A stretch of 64,000 nucleotides of DNA, from assembly GCA_963791225.1 (NCBI GenBank), contig CAWBRV010000008.1, positions 1,178,001 to 1,242,000 of the forward strand. Reading direction: 5' to 3'. The notes beneath the pieces were generated by a model. It did not search any database. It worked only from the letters and a program-made list of their open reading frames with translations, and was not told the origin of the DNA. The first letter of the stretch is position 1. Every line of letters begins with the position of its first letter. This document shows, piece by piece, positions 22,303 to 30,172 of this stretch. The DNA is from PALSA-612 sp963791225. GTDB lineage: Bacteria; Actinomycetota; Thermoleophilia; Gaiellales; Gaiellaceae. Position numbers and translations under genes: made by a program.

Positions 22303-23166
22303 TTACGTCCGCAGCCGCTCGGCTTCCTGCCGCATGAGCCGCTCGCCTTCGGACGAGATCGAGGCGATCGCGCGCTCGAGCTCCCGGGCGAGCCGCCTCG
22401 CCGCCTCCTCCTGGGCGGCCCGGACCGTCTTGCTGAACTCGCGGGACGCGTCCTCGAGCAGCCGCGACGCCTCGTGCTCGAGCGATCGCTGCAGCCGCTC
22501 GACCTGGCGGCGCTCGACGTCCGCGAACTTGATCTCGATCCTCGTCGTCGCCTCCGCCTCCTCGCGGTCGATCCGCTTGAGCAGCTCGCGCTCCCGCACG
22601 CCGAGCCGGTCGGCCACCTCCTGCAGGGCCTGCCGGCGCTCGGCGGCCGTCTCCTCGAGGTCCGCCGTCGAGGCGTCGATAGCCTCCTTGGCCGCACGCT
22701 GCGCCTCGTCGCGGAAGCGGAGCACGGTCGCCTTGTGCTCGCGCGCCTCGACCGCGATCTCATCGATCTCCTGGCGCAGCCGCCGCCCGACCTCCTGGAG
22801 CGCTTCGCGCTGGCGCTCCTCGAGGCTGACGATCGCCTCGGCCAGGGCGTTCTCGAGCCGTTCGAGATCCTGCGCCCACTCGGCGAGCCGCTCCTCGACC
22901 TTCTGCTGCACCCGGTGCAGGCGGATCGAGTACTCGGTGGCCGCGCGGCGCTCCTTCTCCTCGAACTCCTCGCGCCGCTCCTCGGCGAGCCGACGGGCCT
23001 CCTCGGAGAGGATGCCGCCGAGCTCCGAGCGAACGATGGCGAGCGAGCGCTTCAGCTCGGCCGTGCGCTCCTGGTACTCCTGCTCGATCAGCGCGTCGAG
23101 CTTGGCGCGCTCCTCCTCGAACGTCCGATCGACACTCTCGTTCTTCTTCTTGCGCATTCCGTCCAT
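22303..23166 (-). CDS. Long coiled-coil protein, unknown function
   Basis: A 287-residue protein that is helical from end to end, rich in Glu, Arg, Ala and Leu with heptad spacing (for example FEEERAKLDALIEQEYQERTAELKRSL and VERRQVERLQRSLEHEASRLLEDASREF). There are no membrane segments or enzymatic motifs. Composition resembles DivIVA/ATP-synthase-b-like scaffold rods, but no family is certain. The chosen ATG (MDGMRKKKN) lies five bases after the stop of the UbiA-like gene, in the same operon; the second ATG, nine bases on, is an alternative. The 229 bases between its end and the 37-aa gene hold nothing I could identify. Confidence 0.75.
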   Translation of the reverse strand: MDGMRKKKNESVDRTFEEERAKLDALIEQEYQERTAELKRSLAIVRSELGGILSEEARRLAEERREEFEEKERRAATEYSIRLHRVQQKVEERLAEWAQDLERLENALAEAIVSLEERQREALQEVGRRLRQEIDEIAVEAREHKATVLRFRDEAQRAAKEAIDASTADLEETAAERRQALQEVADRLGVRERELLKRIDREEAEATTRIEIKFADVERRQVERLQRSLEHEASRLLEDASREFSKTVRAAQEEAARRLARELERAIASISSEGERLMRQEAERLRT

Positions 23167-23171
23167 CCTAG

Positions 23172-23858
23172 TCACCGCGCGCGGAGGATCACGAGCGCGA
23201 TCGCGAGCGCGACGACTGCGGCCGCCATTGCCTGCAAGGCGTCCTCGGCGCCGCGGACGAGCGCGGCCCGCGCGTCGTCGTCGATCTCCGGAAGCCGGCG
23301 CCGGACGGCCCGGATCGGCGTCGACAGGCGCCGTTGCGCGATGATCAGGAGCACCGCGAACACGGCGGCGAAGAGCGCCTGCCAGGTCACGATCCCGGCC
23401 GCCGCGACGTAGGCCGCGAGCACCGGCGTGGCGCCCCAGGCGATCGCGAGCCACCAGTCGCCGTGAAAGCGGCCGCCGAAGAGCTCGAGGTTGTACGCGC
23501 AGACCATGAACGCCCCGAACGCGACGAAGGCGAGGAGCCAGGGCGTCCACGCGACTGCGGCGACGACGCCGATCGCGACGGCGCCCGCGAGCGAGCCGGC
23601 GGCGAGCGCCCAGAGCACGCGGGAGGGAATCTCGGTGCCGAGCGGCCGGCCCTGAAGCTCGTCCAGCGCGTGCGCGGCGATCCCGAGCCCGAGGAAGAAC
23701 GCGACCAGGCCGGCGCCGAGGCGGAGCGGCAGCCACTCGGGCGCGAGTGCGGCACCGATGCACACGTAGCTCAGGTTCCAGAGCGTGTACGGCCAGTGCA
23801 GGAGCGTGACGTAGTCGCGCCAGCCTCCCCGCTCGAGCGCGTAAAACGCAGGCTTCAC
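23172..23858 (-). CDS. UbiA-like prenyltransferase-family membrane protein
   Basis: A 228-residue protein with about seven membrane helices. The motif AAHALDELQGRPLGTEIP is a shortened version of the UbiA Asp-rich signature (N-x-x-x-D-x-x-x-D); a second Asp motif is not obvious, and the protein is smaller than typical UbiA (~290). UbiA enzymes attach prenyl chains to aromatic rings in quinone and lipid synthesis. It is translationally coupled (GTGA) to an upstream UbiE-like methyltransferase, a pairing that would suit quinone modification, though a different lipid is possible. Confidence 0.6.
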   Translation of the reverse strand: MKPAFYALERGGWRDYVTLLHWPYTLWNLSYVCIGAALAPEWLPLRLGAGLVAFFLGLGIAAHALDELQGRPLGTEIPSRVLWALAAGSLAGAVAIGVVAAVAWTPWLLAFVAFGAFMVCAYNLELFGGRFHGDWWLAIAWGATPVLAAYVAAAGIVTWQALFAAVFAVLLIIAQRRLSTPIRAVRRRLPEIDDDARAALVRGAEDALQAMAAAVVALAIALVILRAR

Positions 23859-24559
23859 GCCTTCCGCCCCCAGATCACGATCCCGCCGCCGAGGCTCATG
23901 ATCCGGTGCCTGACGTCCCCGACGCCCGCCTCGCGCCAGAGCTCGAGCTGCCGCTCGAGCGGGTAGGCGGTCCAGAAGCCCTTGATGCTGCCGCCGAGGA
24001 AGTCGCCCGCCCCGGCCCAGCCCGGCGAGATCAGCCGACCCAGAGCAGGAAGCCCGATGCGGACGTATGCCTCCCAGGCGGCGCGCGCCACAGGGTCGGA
24101 GGGTAGGGCGAACTCGAGCGACGCGATCGTCCGGCCGGGGCGCACGACTCGCGCGAGCTCGCGAAGCGTCGCGCCCGGGTCGTCCACGTACCGCAGCAGG
24201 TACGTGACCGTGAGCCCGTCGAAGGACGCGTCCGGGAAGGGCAGCTGCTCGGCGTCGCCCTGGACGAGCGTGACGTGAGCGGGAACCCGCCGCCTCGCCT
24301 CCGACAGCATCTCCGAGCTCTGGTCGAGCGCGACGACCGTGCAGCCCGTGCGGCGCACGAGCTCGGCCGCGACCGCCCCCGTGCCGGTGGCAACGTCGAG
24401 CACCGTCTCAGCAGCGCCGACGCGGAGCCGCGAGACGAGGAACGCACGCCAGCGCGGGTCCTGGCCGAGCGAGAGGACACGCGCGTAGCGGTCGTACGTC
24501 GGGCCGAGCGGCGCGAACAGCTCGATCGCCTGTCGATGCCGGGTCGAGAGGCCGACCAC
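23855..24559 (-). CDS. UbiE/COQ5-like SAM-dependent methyltransferase
   Basis: A 234-residue class I methyltransferase. Motif I is VLDVATGTGAVAAEL, followed by VVALDQSSEMLSEAR, VQGDAEQLPFPDASFDGLTVTYLLRYVDDPGATLRELARVVRPGR and a UbiE-like end. The N-terminus LFAPLGPTYDRYARVLSLGQD resembles menaquinone/ubiquinone C-methyltransferases. It heads the leftward operon methyltransferase / UbiA-like / coiled-coil. GTG start; a minus-strand TAGGTT lies only two bases upstream, too close to be a normal leaderless -10. Confidence 0.82.
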   Translation of the reverse strand: MVGLSTRHRQAIELFAPLGPTYDRYARVLSLGQDPRWRAFLVSRLRVGAAETVLDVATGTGAVAAELVRRTGCTVVALDQSSEMLSEARRRVPAHVTLVQGDAEQLPFPDASFDGLTVTYLLRYVDDPGATLRELARVVRPGRTIASLEFALPSDPVARAAWEAYVRIGLPALGRLISPGWAGAGDFLGGSIKGFWTAYPLERQLELWREAGVGDVRHRIMSLGGGIVIWGRKA

Positions 24560-24565
24560 TGAACC

Positions 24566-24583
24566 TATGCTGGCACAGCCATG
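24566..24583 (+). promoter_or_regulatory. -10 box before the 183-aa protein gene
   Basis: TATGCT (24566-24571) is nine bases before the ATG and shares its TA with a minus-strand TAGGTT. Confidence 0.45.
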
Positions 24584-25132
24584 GGCCTGAAGGAGGACCT
24601 GCGCCGGATCGCCGAGGCCGCAGTGGTCTACGCCGCGCCGGGCGAGGAGTTGTCGGCGGTGATCCCGACGGAGGCGGCCGGCGGCGCGCGGGTCTACCTG
24701 TGCGCCTTCGTCGCCGGCGACGCCAAGTCGTGGCTCGCGCTCGATGCCGCCGGCGAGCCGGTGCGCGACCGGCGGGTGCTACGCGACGCCGTCTCGATCG
24801 CGTGCATGTGCGAGATCGCCGAGGAGACGGCAGGCGGCGGCAGCCTCCCCGAGCTCCGCGCGCAGCTCGCGATCCTGCGCGAGACCGAGGCTCCCGAGGG
24901 CATCGAGGAGGCCGAGCGGGCCGTCGTCGAGCTCGAGCAGACGGTGGGCGGTGAGCTCCGCGTCGCCTCGCCCGCGTATCTCGACGAGATCGGCGCGGCG
25001 ACGCGCCGGCTCGAGGTCGCGCTCGGCGATCGGGGCGCATCACCCTTTTCGGAGGCGATGAAGGCCGCGGGACTAACCATCGACGGTCTGGCGGCCGATA
25101 TAGAGGAGCACTACAAGCTCGAGCTCGTCTAG
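24581..25132 (+). CDS. Conserved-looking cytoplasmic protein, 183 aa, unknown
   Basis: Starts MGLKEDLRRIAEAAVVYAAPGEELSAVIPTEAAGGARVYLCAFVAG, continues with an alpha-rich middle (VSIACMCEIAEETAGGG) and ends SPFSEAMKAAGLTIDGLAADIEEHYKLELV. No signal peptide, membrane helix or known catalytic motif is visible. The beta-strand pattern at the start suggests a small alpha/beta fold. It is followed ten bases later by signal peptidase I in the same direction. I do not recognise the family. Confidence 0.7.
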   Translation: MGLKEDLRRIAEAAVVYAAPGEELSAVIPTEAAGGARVYLCAFVAGDAKSWLALDAAGEPVRDRRVLRDAVSIACMCEIAEETAGGGSLPELRAQLAILRETEAPEGIEEAERAVVELEQTVGGELRVASPAYLDEIGAATRRLEVALGDRGASPFSEAMKAAGLTIDGLAADIEEHYKLELV

Positions 25133-25142
25133 CCCCAATTCA

Positions 25143-25757
25143 TTGTTCCCCAGGTACCGACACGCCGTCCGCTGGCCGCTCTACCGGCTGCCACGCCCGC
25201 TGCGCATCGCCGTCGACTGGTTCGCGACGATCGGCATCGCCGGTGTGCTCGTGCTCGTTCTCGAGACCCAGGTCGCCAAGCCGTACCGCATCCCGACCTC
25301 GTCGATGGAGCCGACCCTCCACTGCGCGGCTCCGGCCCCTGGCTGCCTCGGCAAGTCATCAGACCGCGTGCTGGCGGCCAAGATCGTCTACGACTTCCGC
25401 AGCCCCGCGCGCGGCGACGTCGTCGTCTTCAAGGCACCGCCCAGCGCGAAGAGGCAGTGCACCGAGGGCGGCACCTTCGTGAAGCGGATCGTCGGGCTCC
25501 CCGGCGAGGTCGTGTCCGAGCGTCGCGGCGTCGTCTACATCGACGGTAAGAGGCTCCTCGAGCACTACATCGACCCCTCCCGGCGTGAACGGATGACGAA
25601 GACCTGGCCGCGCGTGCCGGCGCACCAGTACTTCGTGATGGGCGACAATCGCGCCGCCTCGTGCGACTCGCGCGAGTGGGGGACGGTCCCGCGCGGCGAC
25701 ATCGTCGGCCCGGTGATCGGCCTCTACTGGCCGTTCGCCCGCACCGGCTTCCGTTAG
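25143..25757 (+). CDS. lepB: Signal peptidase I
   Basis: A 204-residue membrane-bound serine protease that removes signal peptides of exported proteins. One N-terminal membrane helix (VDWFATIGIAGVLVLVLETQV) is followed by the catalytic Ser54 in PTSSMEPTL and Lys114 in TFVKRIVGLPGEVV, and the C-terminal box YFVMGDNRAASCDSREWG. Length is normal for actinobacterial single-span enzymes. The start TTG at 25143 is the best available; no Shine-Dalgarno sequence is evident. It would process the secreted proteins encoded elsewhere in this window. Confidence 0.92.
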   Translation: MFPRYRHAVRWPLYRLPRPLRIAVDWFATIGIAGVLVLVLETQVAKPYRIPTSSMEPTLHCAAPAPGCLGKSSDRVLAAKIVYDFRSPARGDVVVFKAPPSAKRQCTEGGTFVKRIVGLPGEVVSERRGVVYIDGKRLLEHYIDPSRRERMTKTWPRVPAHQYFVMGDNRAASCDSREWGTVPRGDIVGPVIGLYWPFARTGFR

Positions 25758-25760
25758 CAG

Positions 25761-26937
25761 CTAGCCGGCCGCCTCCGGCGCGGTCGAGGCCGGAATCGGC
25801 GCGCCCACCTCGTCGCGCTCGCGCTCATGGCTCGTGCCCGGCTGGAAGAAGCGCTGGGCGATCGCGGTCGGGACGATTGCCGAGAGGACGACGACGGCGA
25901 CCAGCAGCGAGAACTGCGTCCGGTCGATGATCCCGGCGTTCAGCCCGTAGAGCGCCGTGATCGTGCCGAACGTGAGGCCGGTCGACATCAACAGCGTCGT
26001 GAACGTCGCATGGGGAGAGGCGTAGCGCCGTGCGAGCGGATACACCCCTGCGAGCTTCGGGACCATCTTCCCGGCGAAGAGCAGCGCGAGGACGCCGAGA
26101 TTCGCCCACAGGGCGTGGGCGGAGACGTTCATGCCGCCCTTCAGGAAGAAGAAGGGCGTCAGGAACGCGAACGCCACGACCCGCATCCGCTCCTGCTCCA
26201 GGCGGTGCTGGGCGTAGTGGCCGCTCATCGCGAGGCCGAGGACGAATGCGGGCAGCACGGCCTGCGAGTTCGCCCGGTCGCCGAGCCACGCGAGCAGGAA
26301 GAGAACGGCGAAGACGAGCTTGATCTCGGGCTCGATCACGCGGTCGCCGTAGCGGCCGAAGAACCACGGCGCGATCGCTCGGGAGGCCGGCGATCACCGC
26401 GACCGAGACGACGACGAACGGGATCATCCAGATCGTCGGCGTGATGAAGAGGATCGTCAGGCCGGCGACGGTGGCGATGTCGGTGACGAAGGTCGCCGAC
26501 ATGATCCGCTTGCCGACGAGTTCCCGGTTGAGCCCGGTCTCGACGAGGACGGCGTAGACGACGGCGAGGCTCGTCGTCGACAGCGCGAGCCCGCCGATCT
26601 CGGCCTGGCGATGGTTCCAGCCGAGGCCGTAGTAGCAGAGCAGGCCGACGACCGCGAACGGGGCGAAGAACGAGACGAGCCCGATCGACGACGACGCCTT
26701 CCACTCGCGGCGGAACTGCGGCACGTCGACCTCGGCGCCGGCGAGAAAGGTGAGCACGATGCCCGCGAAGCTGCCGATGAAGCTGAGCCACGACGGCACG
26801 TCGAGCGAGAACGCGTTGCCGACGATGAAGCCGCCGGCGAGCTCGATCAGCGCCACCGAGATGCCGATCTCGATCGACACCATCGAGGCGACGAGGATCG
26901 TGGCGGCGAGGAGTGCTGCTACTGCGATGTCGCTCAT
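25761..26937 (-). pseudogene. Kef/CPA2-type cation:proton antiporter interrupted by a frameshift
   Basis: The first part (from ATG at 26937, MSDIAVAALLAATILVASMVSIEIG...) encodes membrane helices 1-6, with LSTTSLAVVYAVLVETGLN typical of CPA2 antiporters. After ...VSVAVIAGL (about 26380-26392) the continuation APWFFGRYGDRVIEPEIKLVFAVLFLLAWLGDR lies in another frame and runs to the stop at 25761 (FFFLKGGMNVSAHAL, LLMSTGLTFGTITALYGL). One extra base explains the break, giving a ~391-residue product if corrected. A sequencing error is as likely as a true mutation. A Shine-Dalgarno sequence (GGAGG) precedes the ATG. Confidence 0.8.
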
Positions 26938-27065
26938 CTCTACCTCCGGCGAATCGAACGTCAGTGGTAGAGGCCATCAGCCCCACTCTGGTCAACCAGG
27001 AGGGCGGTTAGGCGCGAGCCTCATCGCGCGTGCTGCACGGCCACTATAGCCCTCGTCGTGCCAGC

Positions 27066-27080
27066 TACGCTCCCTGCATG
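27066..27080 (+). promoter_or_regulatory. Leaderless promoter of the 99-aa gene
   Basis: TACGCT (27066-27071), six bases (CCCTGC), then ATG. Confidence 0.6.
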
Positions 27081-27377
27081 GACGACGAGGGCGGCTTCAG
27101 CTTTCCGTTCGGGGGCAACCCCGACGACCTGATGCGCTCGCTGCGCGAGTTCGCCGAGCAGCAGGCGGAGTCGGTCGCCGAGGCCCAGCGCGAGCAGTTC
27201 GCGACGCTGACGCTGAACACGGCCGTCGACCTGACCGCCGCCGCGCTCAAGCGCATGCAGGTCACCGGCGGGCCGGACGAGCAGGCGATCGCCCTCCGCG
27301 ACGCGATGCGCGTGCTGTTCCCCGAGGCGGTCGCGCTCGTCAGCGCCGCTCGCCAGGGCTTCATGCGCGAGCGCTAA
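27078..27377 (+). CDS. Small acidic protein, 99 aa, unknown
   Basis: MDDEGGFSFPFGGNPDDLMRSLREFAEQQAESVAEAQREQF... The N-terminus has a short glycine/phenylalanine stretch, the rest is helical. No known motif. The ATG is fixed by a -10 box six bases upstream. Its last 17 bases overlap the end of the convergent methyltransferase gene. Confidence 0.6.
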   Translation: MDDEGGFSFPFGGNPDDLMRSLREFAEQQAESVAEAQREQFATLTLNTAVDLTAAALKRMQVTGGPDEQAIALRDAMRVLFPEAVALVSAARQGFMRER

Positions 27378-28161
27378 CGCGTGGCCGGGTCTTCCTCGTG
27401 GCCCCCTTGACCGCTTGTGCGGTCTCCTTGGCTACTCGCGAGTTCGTCGAGTCGCCGGGTCGACGTGGCTCGTCGGGCTCCTCGGCCGCCTTCTGCGCCA
27501 CGAGGGCGAACGCGCCCGGGACGCGGGGGTCCTGGCGGCGTGTCTCGGACAGGGTCGGGAACTCCTCGAGCCGACGGACGACGAGGTCGGTCGCCGCGAT
27601 CGCGTTGACGATCTCCGACAGTCGCCACAGCTTGAGCCTGCCGACCGGCTGGAAGCGCTGGCCGACGACCAGGTCGCCGCCGAAGTAGTCGTCGCGCCAG
27701 CGCAGGGTCGTCCCGTCGACGCACGCGCCCGCGGGGTGGAGGTCGACCACGAGCAGCCGTCCGCCCGTGCGGAGCGCAGCAGCGGCGTCGCCGGCCCAGG
27801 CGTTCAGGTCGTGGAGATAGGGGAGGAGGCCGGCCGCGTAGACGACGTCGAAGCGGCGGCGGCGCAGGTTGACCGGAAGCTCGTGGGGGTCGGCCTGGAG
27901 GAAGACGATGTCCGGGAAGCGCGCCCGCGCCGAGACGAGCGGCTGCTCGGAGACGTCGATCGCAGTCACCATCGCGCCCATGGCGGCGAGTTCCGCGCTC
28001 GTCTCGCCGGTGCCGCACTGCTCGTGCAGGACGTGCTTCCCGGCCAGGTCTGGGAGCAGCTCGTGAACCGGGCCGGGAATGCCGGGAGCCTCGGTCGACT
28101 GATCGACACGGGCGCGCTGGAGGCGGTCCCAGGCGCGGCGGTTCTCTTCGGTCGGCTCCAT
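27361..28161 (-). CDS. SAM-dependent methyltransferase (class I)
   Basis: A 266-residue enzyme starting MEPTEENRRAWDRLQRAR. SAM-binding motifs are KHVLHEQCGTGETSAELAAMG (motif I variant), VTAIDVSEQPLVSARAR, FLQADPHELP and DVVYAAGLLPYLHDLNAWAGDAAAALRTGGRLLVVDLHP. The C-terminal 40 residues are a charged Lys/Arg tail (KGATRKTRPRVSARA). The target is unknown. It follows the SDR gene by eight bases in the same leftward operon, so it may act on a related small molecule. Confidence 0.8.
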   Translation of the reverse strand: MEPTEENRRAWDRLQRARVDQSTEAPGIPGPVHELLPDLAGKHVLHEQCGTGETSAELAAMGAMVTAIDVSEQPLVSARARFPDIVFLQADPHELPVNLRRRRFDVVYAAGLLPYLHDLNAWAGDAAAALRTGGRLLVVDLHPAGACVDGTTLRWRDDYFGGDLVVGQRFQPVGRLKLWRLSEIVNAIAATDLVVRRLEEFPTLSETRRQDPRVPGAFALVAQKAAEEPDEPRRPGDSTNSRVAKETAQAVKGATRKTRPRVSARA

Positions 28162-28169
28162 CGGCGCGG

Positions 28170-28910
28170 TCAGGCGAGGAGCGAGTAGCCGCCGTCGACG
28201 ACGAGCGTGTGCCCGCACACCATCTTCGCCTCGTCCGAGCAGAGGAAGCAGACGGCCTCGGCGACGTCGCGCGGCGTGACCATGCGTCCGGCGGGCGTCC
28301 GCTCGAGCGCCGAGCCGAGCATCTGCTCGCGGTTCGGGAAGTGGTCGAGCGCCCCGGTGTCGACGAGCCCGGCCGAGACGGTGTTCGCGCGGATCCCCCG
28401 TGGCGCGAGCTCGACCGCCAGGTAGCGGACGATCGCCTCGAGCGCCGCCTTCGACGCGCCGACGAGCGCGTAGTTCTCGAGCACGCGGGCAGAGCCCAGG
28501 CTGGAGACGGCGACGATCGAGGAGCCCGCCGTCATGCTCGGGGTCGCCACGCGGGCGAGCGAGATCAAGGCCCGGGCGTTCGCCGACATCGTCCAGTCGA
28601 AGTGCTTGTCCTCGGCCTCGACGGCGGGGCGGATCACCCCCGTCGCCGCGTTGTGCACGAGCACGTTCAGCGGGCCGAGCCCGGCCACCTGGTCGGCGAC
28701 GCGCGACGAGGCGACGTTGCCGCGGACGAGGGTCGGCTCGGCGCCGAGGTCACGAAGCTCGGCGGCCGTCTCCTCGGCGGCCCGGTCCGAGCGCATGTAG
28801 CCGATCGCCACGCGCGCGGCGCCCCGCTCGGCGAACGTGCGGGCGATCTCCCGGCCGATCCCGCGAGAGCCGCCGGTCACGAGGACCGACGCGCCGTCGA
28901 ACTGCTTCAT
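28170..28910 (-). CDS. SDR oxidoreductase, FabL-like enoyl-ACP reductase
   Basis: A 246-residue Rossmann enzyme: cofactor motif VLVTGGSRGIGREIA, VHNAATGVIRP, VSSLGSARVLENYALVGASKAALEAIVRYLAVELAP and ANTVSAGLVDT. The active-site Tyr and Lys are six residues apart (Y-x6-K), the spacing of enoyl-ACP reductases FabI/FabL rather than the Y-x3-K of classical SDRs, and the surrounding sequence is FabL-like. It could reduce enoyl-ACP in fatty-acid synthesis. It is coupled by ATGA overlap to the upstream 92-aa gene. Confidence 0.82.
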   Translation of the reverse strand: MKQFDGASVLVTGGSRGIGREIARTFAERGAARVAIGYMRSDRAAEETAAELRDLGAEPTLVRGNVASSRVADQVAGLGPLNVLVHNAATGVIRPAVEAEDKHFDWTMSANARALISLARVATPSMTAGSSIVAVSSLGSARVLENYALVGASKAALEAIVRYLAVELAPRGIRANTVSAGLVDTGALDHFPNREQMLGSALERTPAGRMVTPRDVAEAVCFLCSDEAKMVCGHTLVVDGGYSLLA

Positions 28911-29185
28911 CGCCGCCGCGGCAGCGGGTCCGAGGCGGGCGCCGAGCTCGGGATCCCGTCCCAGCCGATCCGCCGGCGCGATTCCACCGTCCCCTCTTCC
29001 GCCTTCGACGAGGCATGGCCGAGGCGGTCGAGGAGCTCCATCTTCTCCTCGCCGTAGCGCCGCGTCGGATTGTCGGCGGGAAGGGTCTCGATCAGCTCGC
29101 GGACGCGTGCGCGCAGCTGGTAGGCGAAGTGCGGCGTCGCCGAGCCGACGAGCCGGTCGATCTCCTCGATTGTCCCGTCGCGCAC
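28907..29185 (-). CDS. Small protein, 92 aa, unknown
   Basis: GTG start; MRDGTIEEIDRLVGSATPHFAYQLRARVRELIETLPADNPTRRYGEEKMELLDRLGHASSK, ending in an arginine-rich tail (DPLPRRR). Mostly helical, no known motif. It is the first gene of the operon with the FabL-like reductase (4-base overlap) and the methyltransferase. Confidence 0.6.
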   Translation of the reverse strand: MRDGTIEEIDRLVGSATPHFAYQLRARVRELIETLPADNPTRRYGEEKMELLDRLGHASSKAEEGTVESRRRIGWDGIPSSAPASDPLPRRR

Positions 29186-29198
29186 GGCGTGAAGCCTA
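29183..29198 (-). promoter_or_regulatory. -10 box of the 92-aa gene operon
   Basis: Minus-strand TAGGCT (29193-29198) ends seven bases before GTG. The divergent transporter promoter is 20 bases away. Confidence 0.55.
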
Positions 29199-29217
29199 GT
29201 CGAGAGAGGTCGAGCGT

Positions 29218-29232
29218 TAGGGTCGTGTGGTG
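29218..29232 (+). promoter_or_regulatory. Leaderless promoter of EamA transporter 2
   Basis: TAGGGT (29218-29223) lies six bases before the GTG at 29230, which favours this GTG over the one at 29227. Confidence 0.6.
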
Positions 29233-30141
29233 CGGCGCCTGGGGAGCACGACCGACCTGCTCCTGCTCACGACCGTCTGCATCTGGGCGTTCAACGTCAC
29301 GGTGACGCGGTACGTCTTGCACCACGGGTTTCGGCCGCTGGCGTACGCCTCGGTGCGCTACGGCCTTGCGGCGGTGTTGGCCGCCGGGCTCGCGCTCGCG
29401 CTCGAGGGCACACTGCGCGTCCACGGCCGTCGCGCCGCCGGCCTCGTCGCACTCGCGAGTTTCTTCCTGCTGCTGAACCAGATCTGCTTCGTCTACGCGC
29501 TCAAGCTGGCGACGGCGACGACGGTATCGCTCATCCTCGGAACGACCCCGATCTTCGCTGCGCTGATCGCCTCCGCGGTCGGGCTCGAGCAGGTGACGCC
29601 GCGCTTCTGGCTCGCGGCGGCGGTTTCGATGGCCGGTGTCGCGCTCGTCGCTCTCGGCTCGGGCGGCGCCCTCTCGGCCGACCTCGGCGGGGACCTGTTC
29701 GCGCTCGGCATGGCGGCGAGCTGGGCCGCCTACTCGGTGTGCGTCGCGCCGCTCATGCGCACGTACTCGCCGTACCGGATCAGCGGTCTCGTGCTCCTGC
29801 CGATGACGGCGGGACTCCTGTTGCTCAGCATCGGACAGCTCTCGGGCCAGAGCTACGGAAGCGTCACGACCCTCGACTGGCTCGGGCTGGCCTTCGCCGT
29901 CGTCGGTCCGCTGATCCTCACCAACGTGCTCTGGTTCACGGCGATCGGCCGCGTCGGGCCGGCCCGCGCGACGCTGTTTACCAACCTGCAGCCGTTCATC
30001 GCCGTCGTGTTCGCGGTCGCCCTCCTCTCTGAGACGCTGAGCGGGATTCAGATCGCAGGCGGAGTCCTCATCGCGGTCGGCATCGCCATCGGCCGCGTGC
30101 GGTCGATGCGGAGCGACCCGGTACCGGCCCCGGTCGAGTGA
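29230..30141 (+). CDS. EamA/DMT-family transporter
   Basis: A 303-residue membrane protein with ten predicted helices in two EamA halves: TTDLLLLTTVCIWAFNVTVTR, ATATTVSLILGTTPIFAALIA, ALGMAASWAAYSVCVAPLM and ARATLFTNLQPFIAVVFAVALL. Of the two adjacent GTG codons I chose the second because it sits six bases from a -10 box. The substrate is unknown. It precedes an MFS exporter in the same direction, but that gene has its own promoter. Confidence 0.85.
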   Translation: MRRLGSTTDLLLLTTVCIWAFNVTVTRYVLHHGFRPLAYASVRYGLAAVLAAGLALALEGTLRVHGRRAAGLVALASFFLLLNQICFVYALKLATATTVSLILGTTPIFAALIASAVGLEQVTPRFWLAAAVSMAGVALVALGSGGALSADLGGDLFALGMAASWAAYSVCVAPLMRTYSPYRISGLVLLPMTAGLLLLSIGQLSGQSYGSVTTLDWLGLAFAVVGPLILTNVLWFTAIGRVGPARATLFTNLQPFIAVVFAVALLSETLSGIQIAGGVLIAVGIAIGRVRSMRSDPVPAPVE

Positions 30142-30157
30142 CTCCGGGGGTGCGAGG

Positions 30158-30172
30158 TATCGTCGAAACGTG
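30158..30172 (+). promoter_or_regulatory. Leaderless promoter of the MFS gene
   Basis: TATCGT (30158-30163), six bases (CGAAAC), GTG at 30170. Confidence 0.65.

Noticed and set aside
24557..24571. A third shared-TA divergent promoter between the UbiE-like gene and the 183-aa gene
   Set aside because: The minus-strand TAGGTT is only two bases from the GTG, too near for transcription to begin at or before the start codon; only the plus-strand box is kept.
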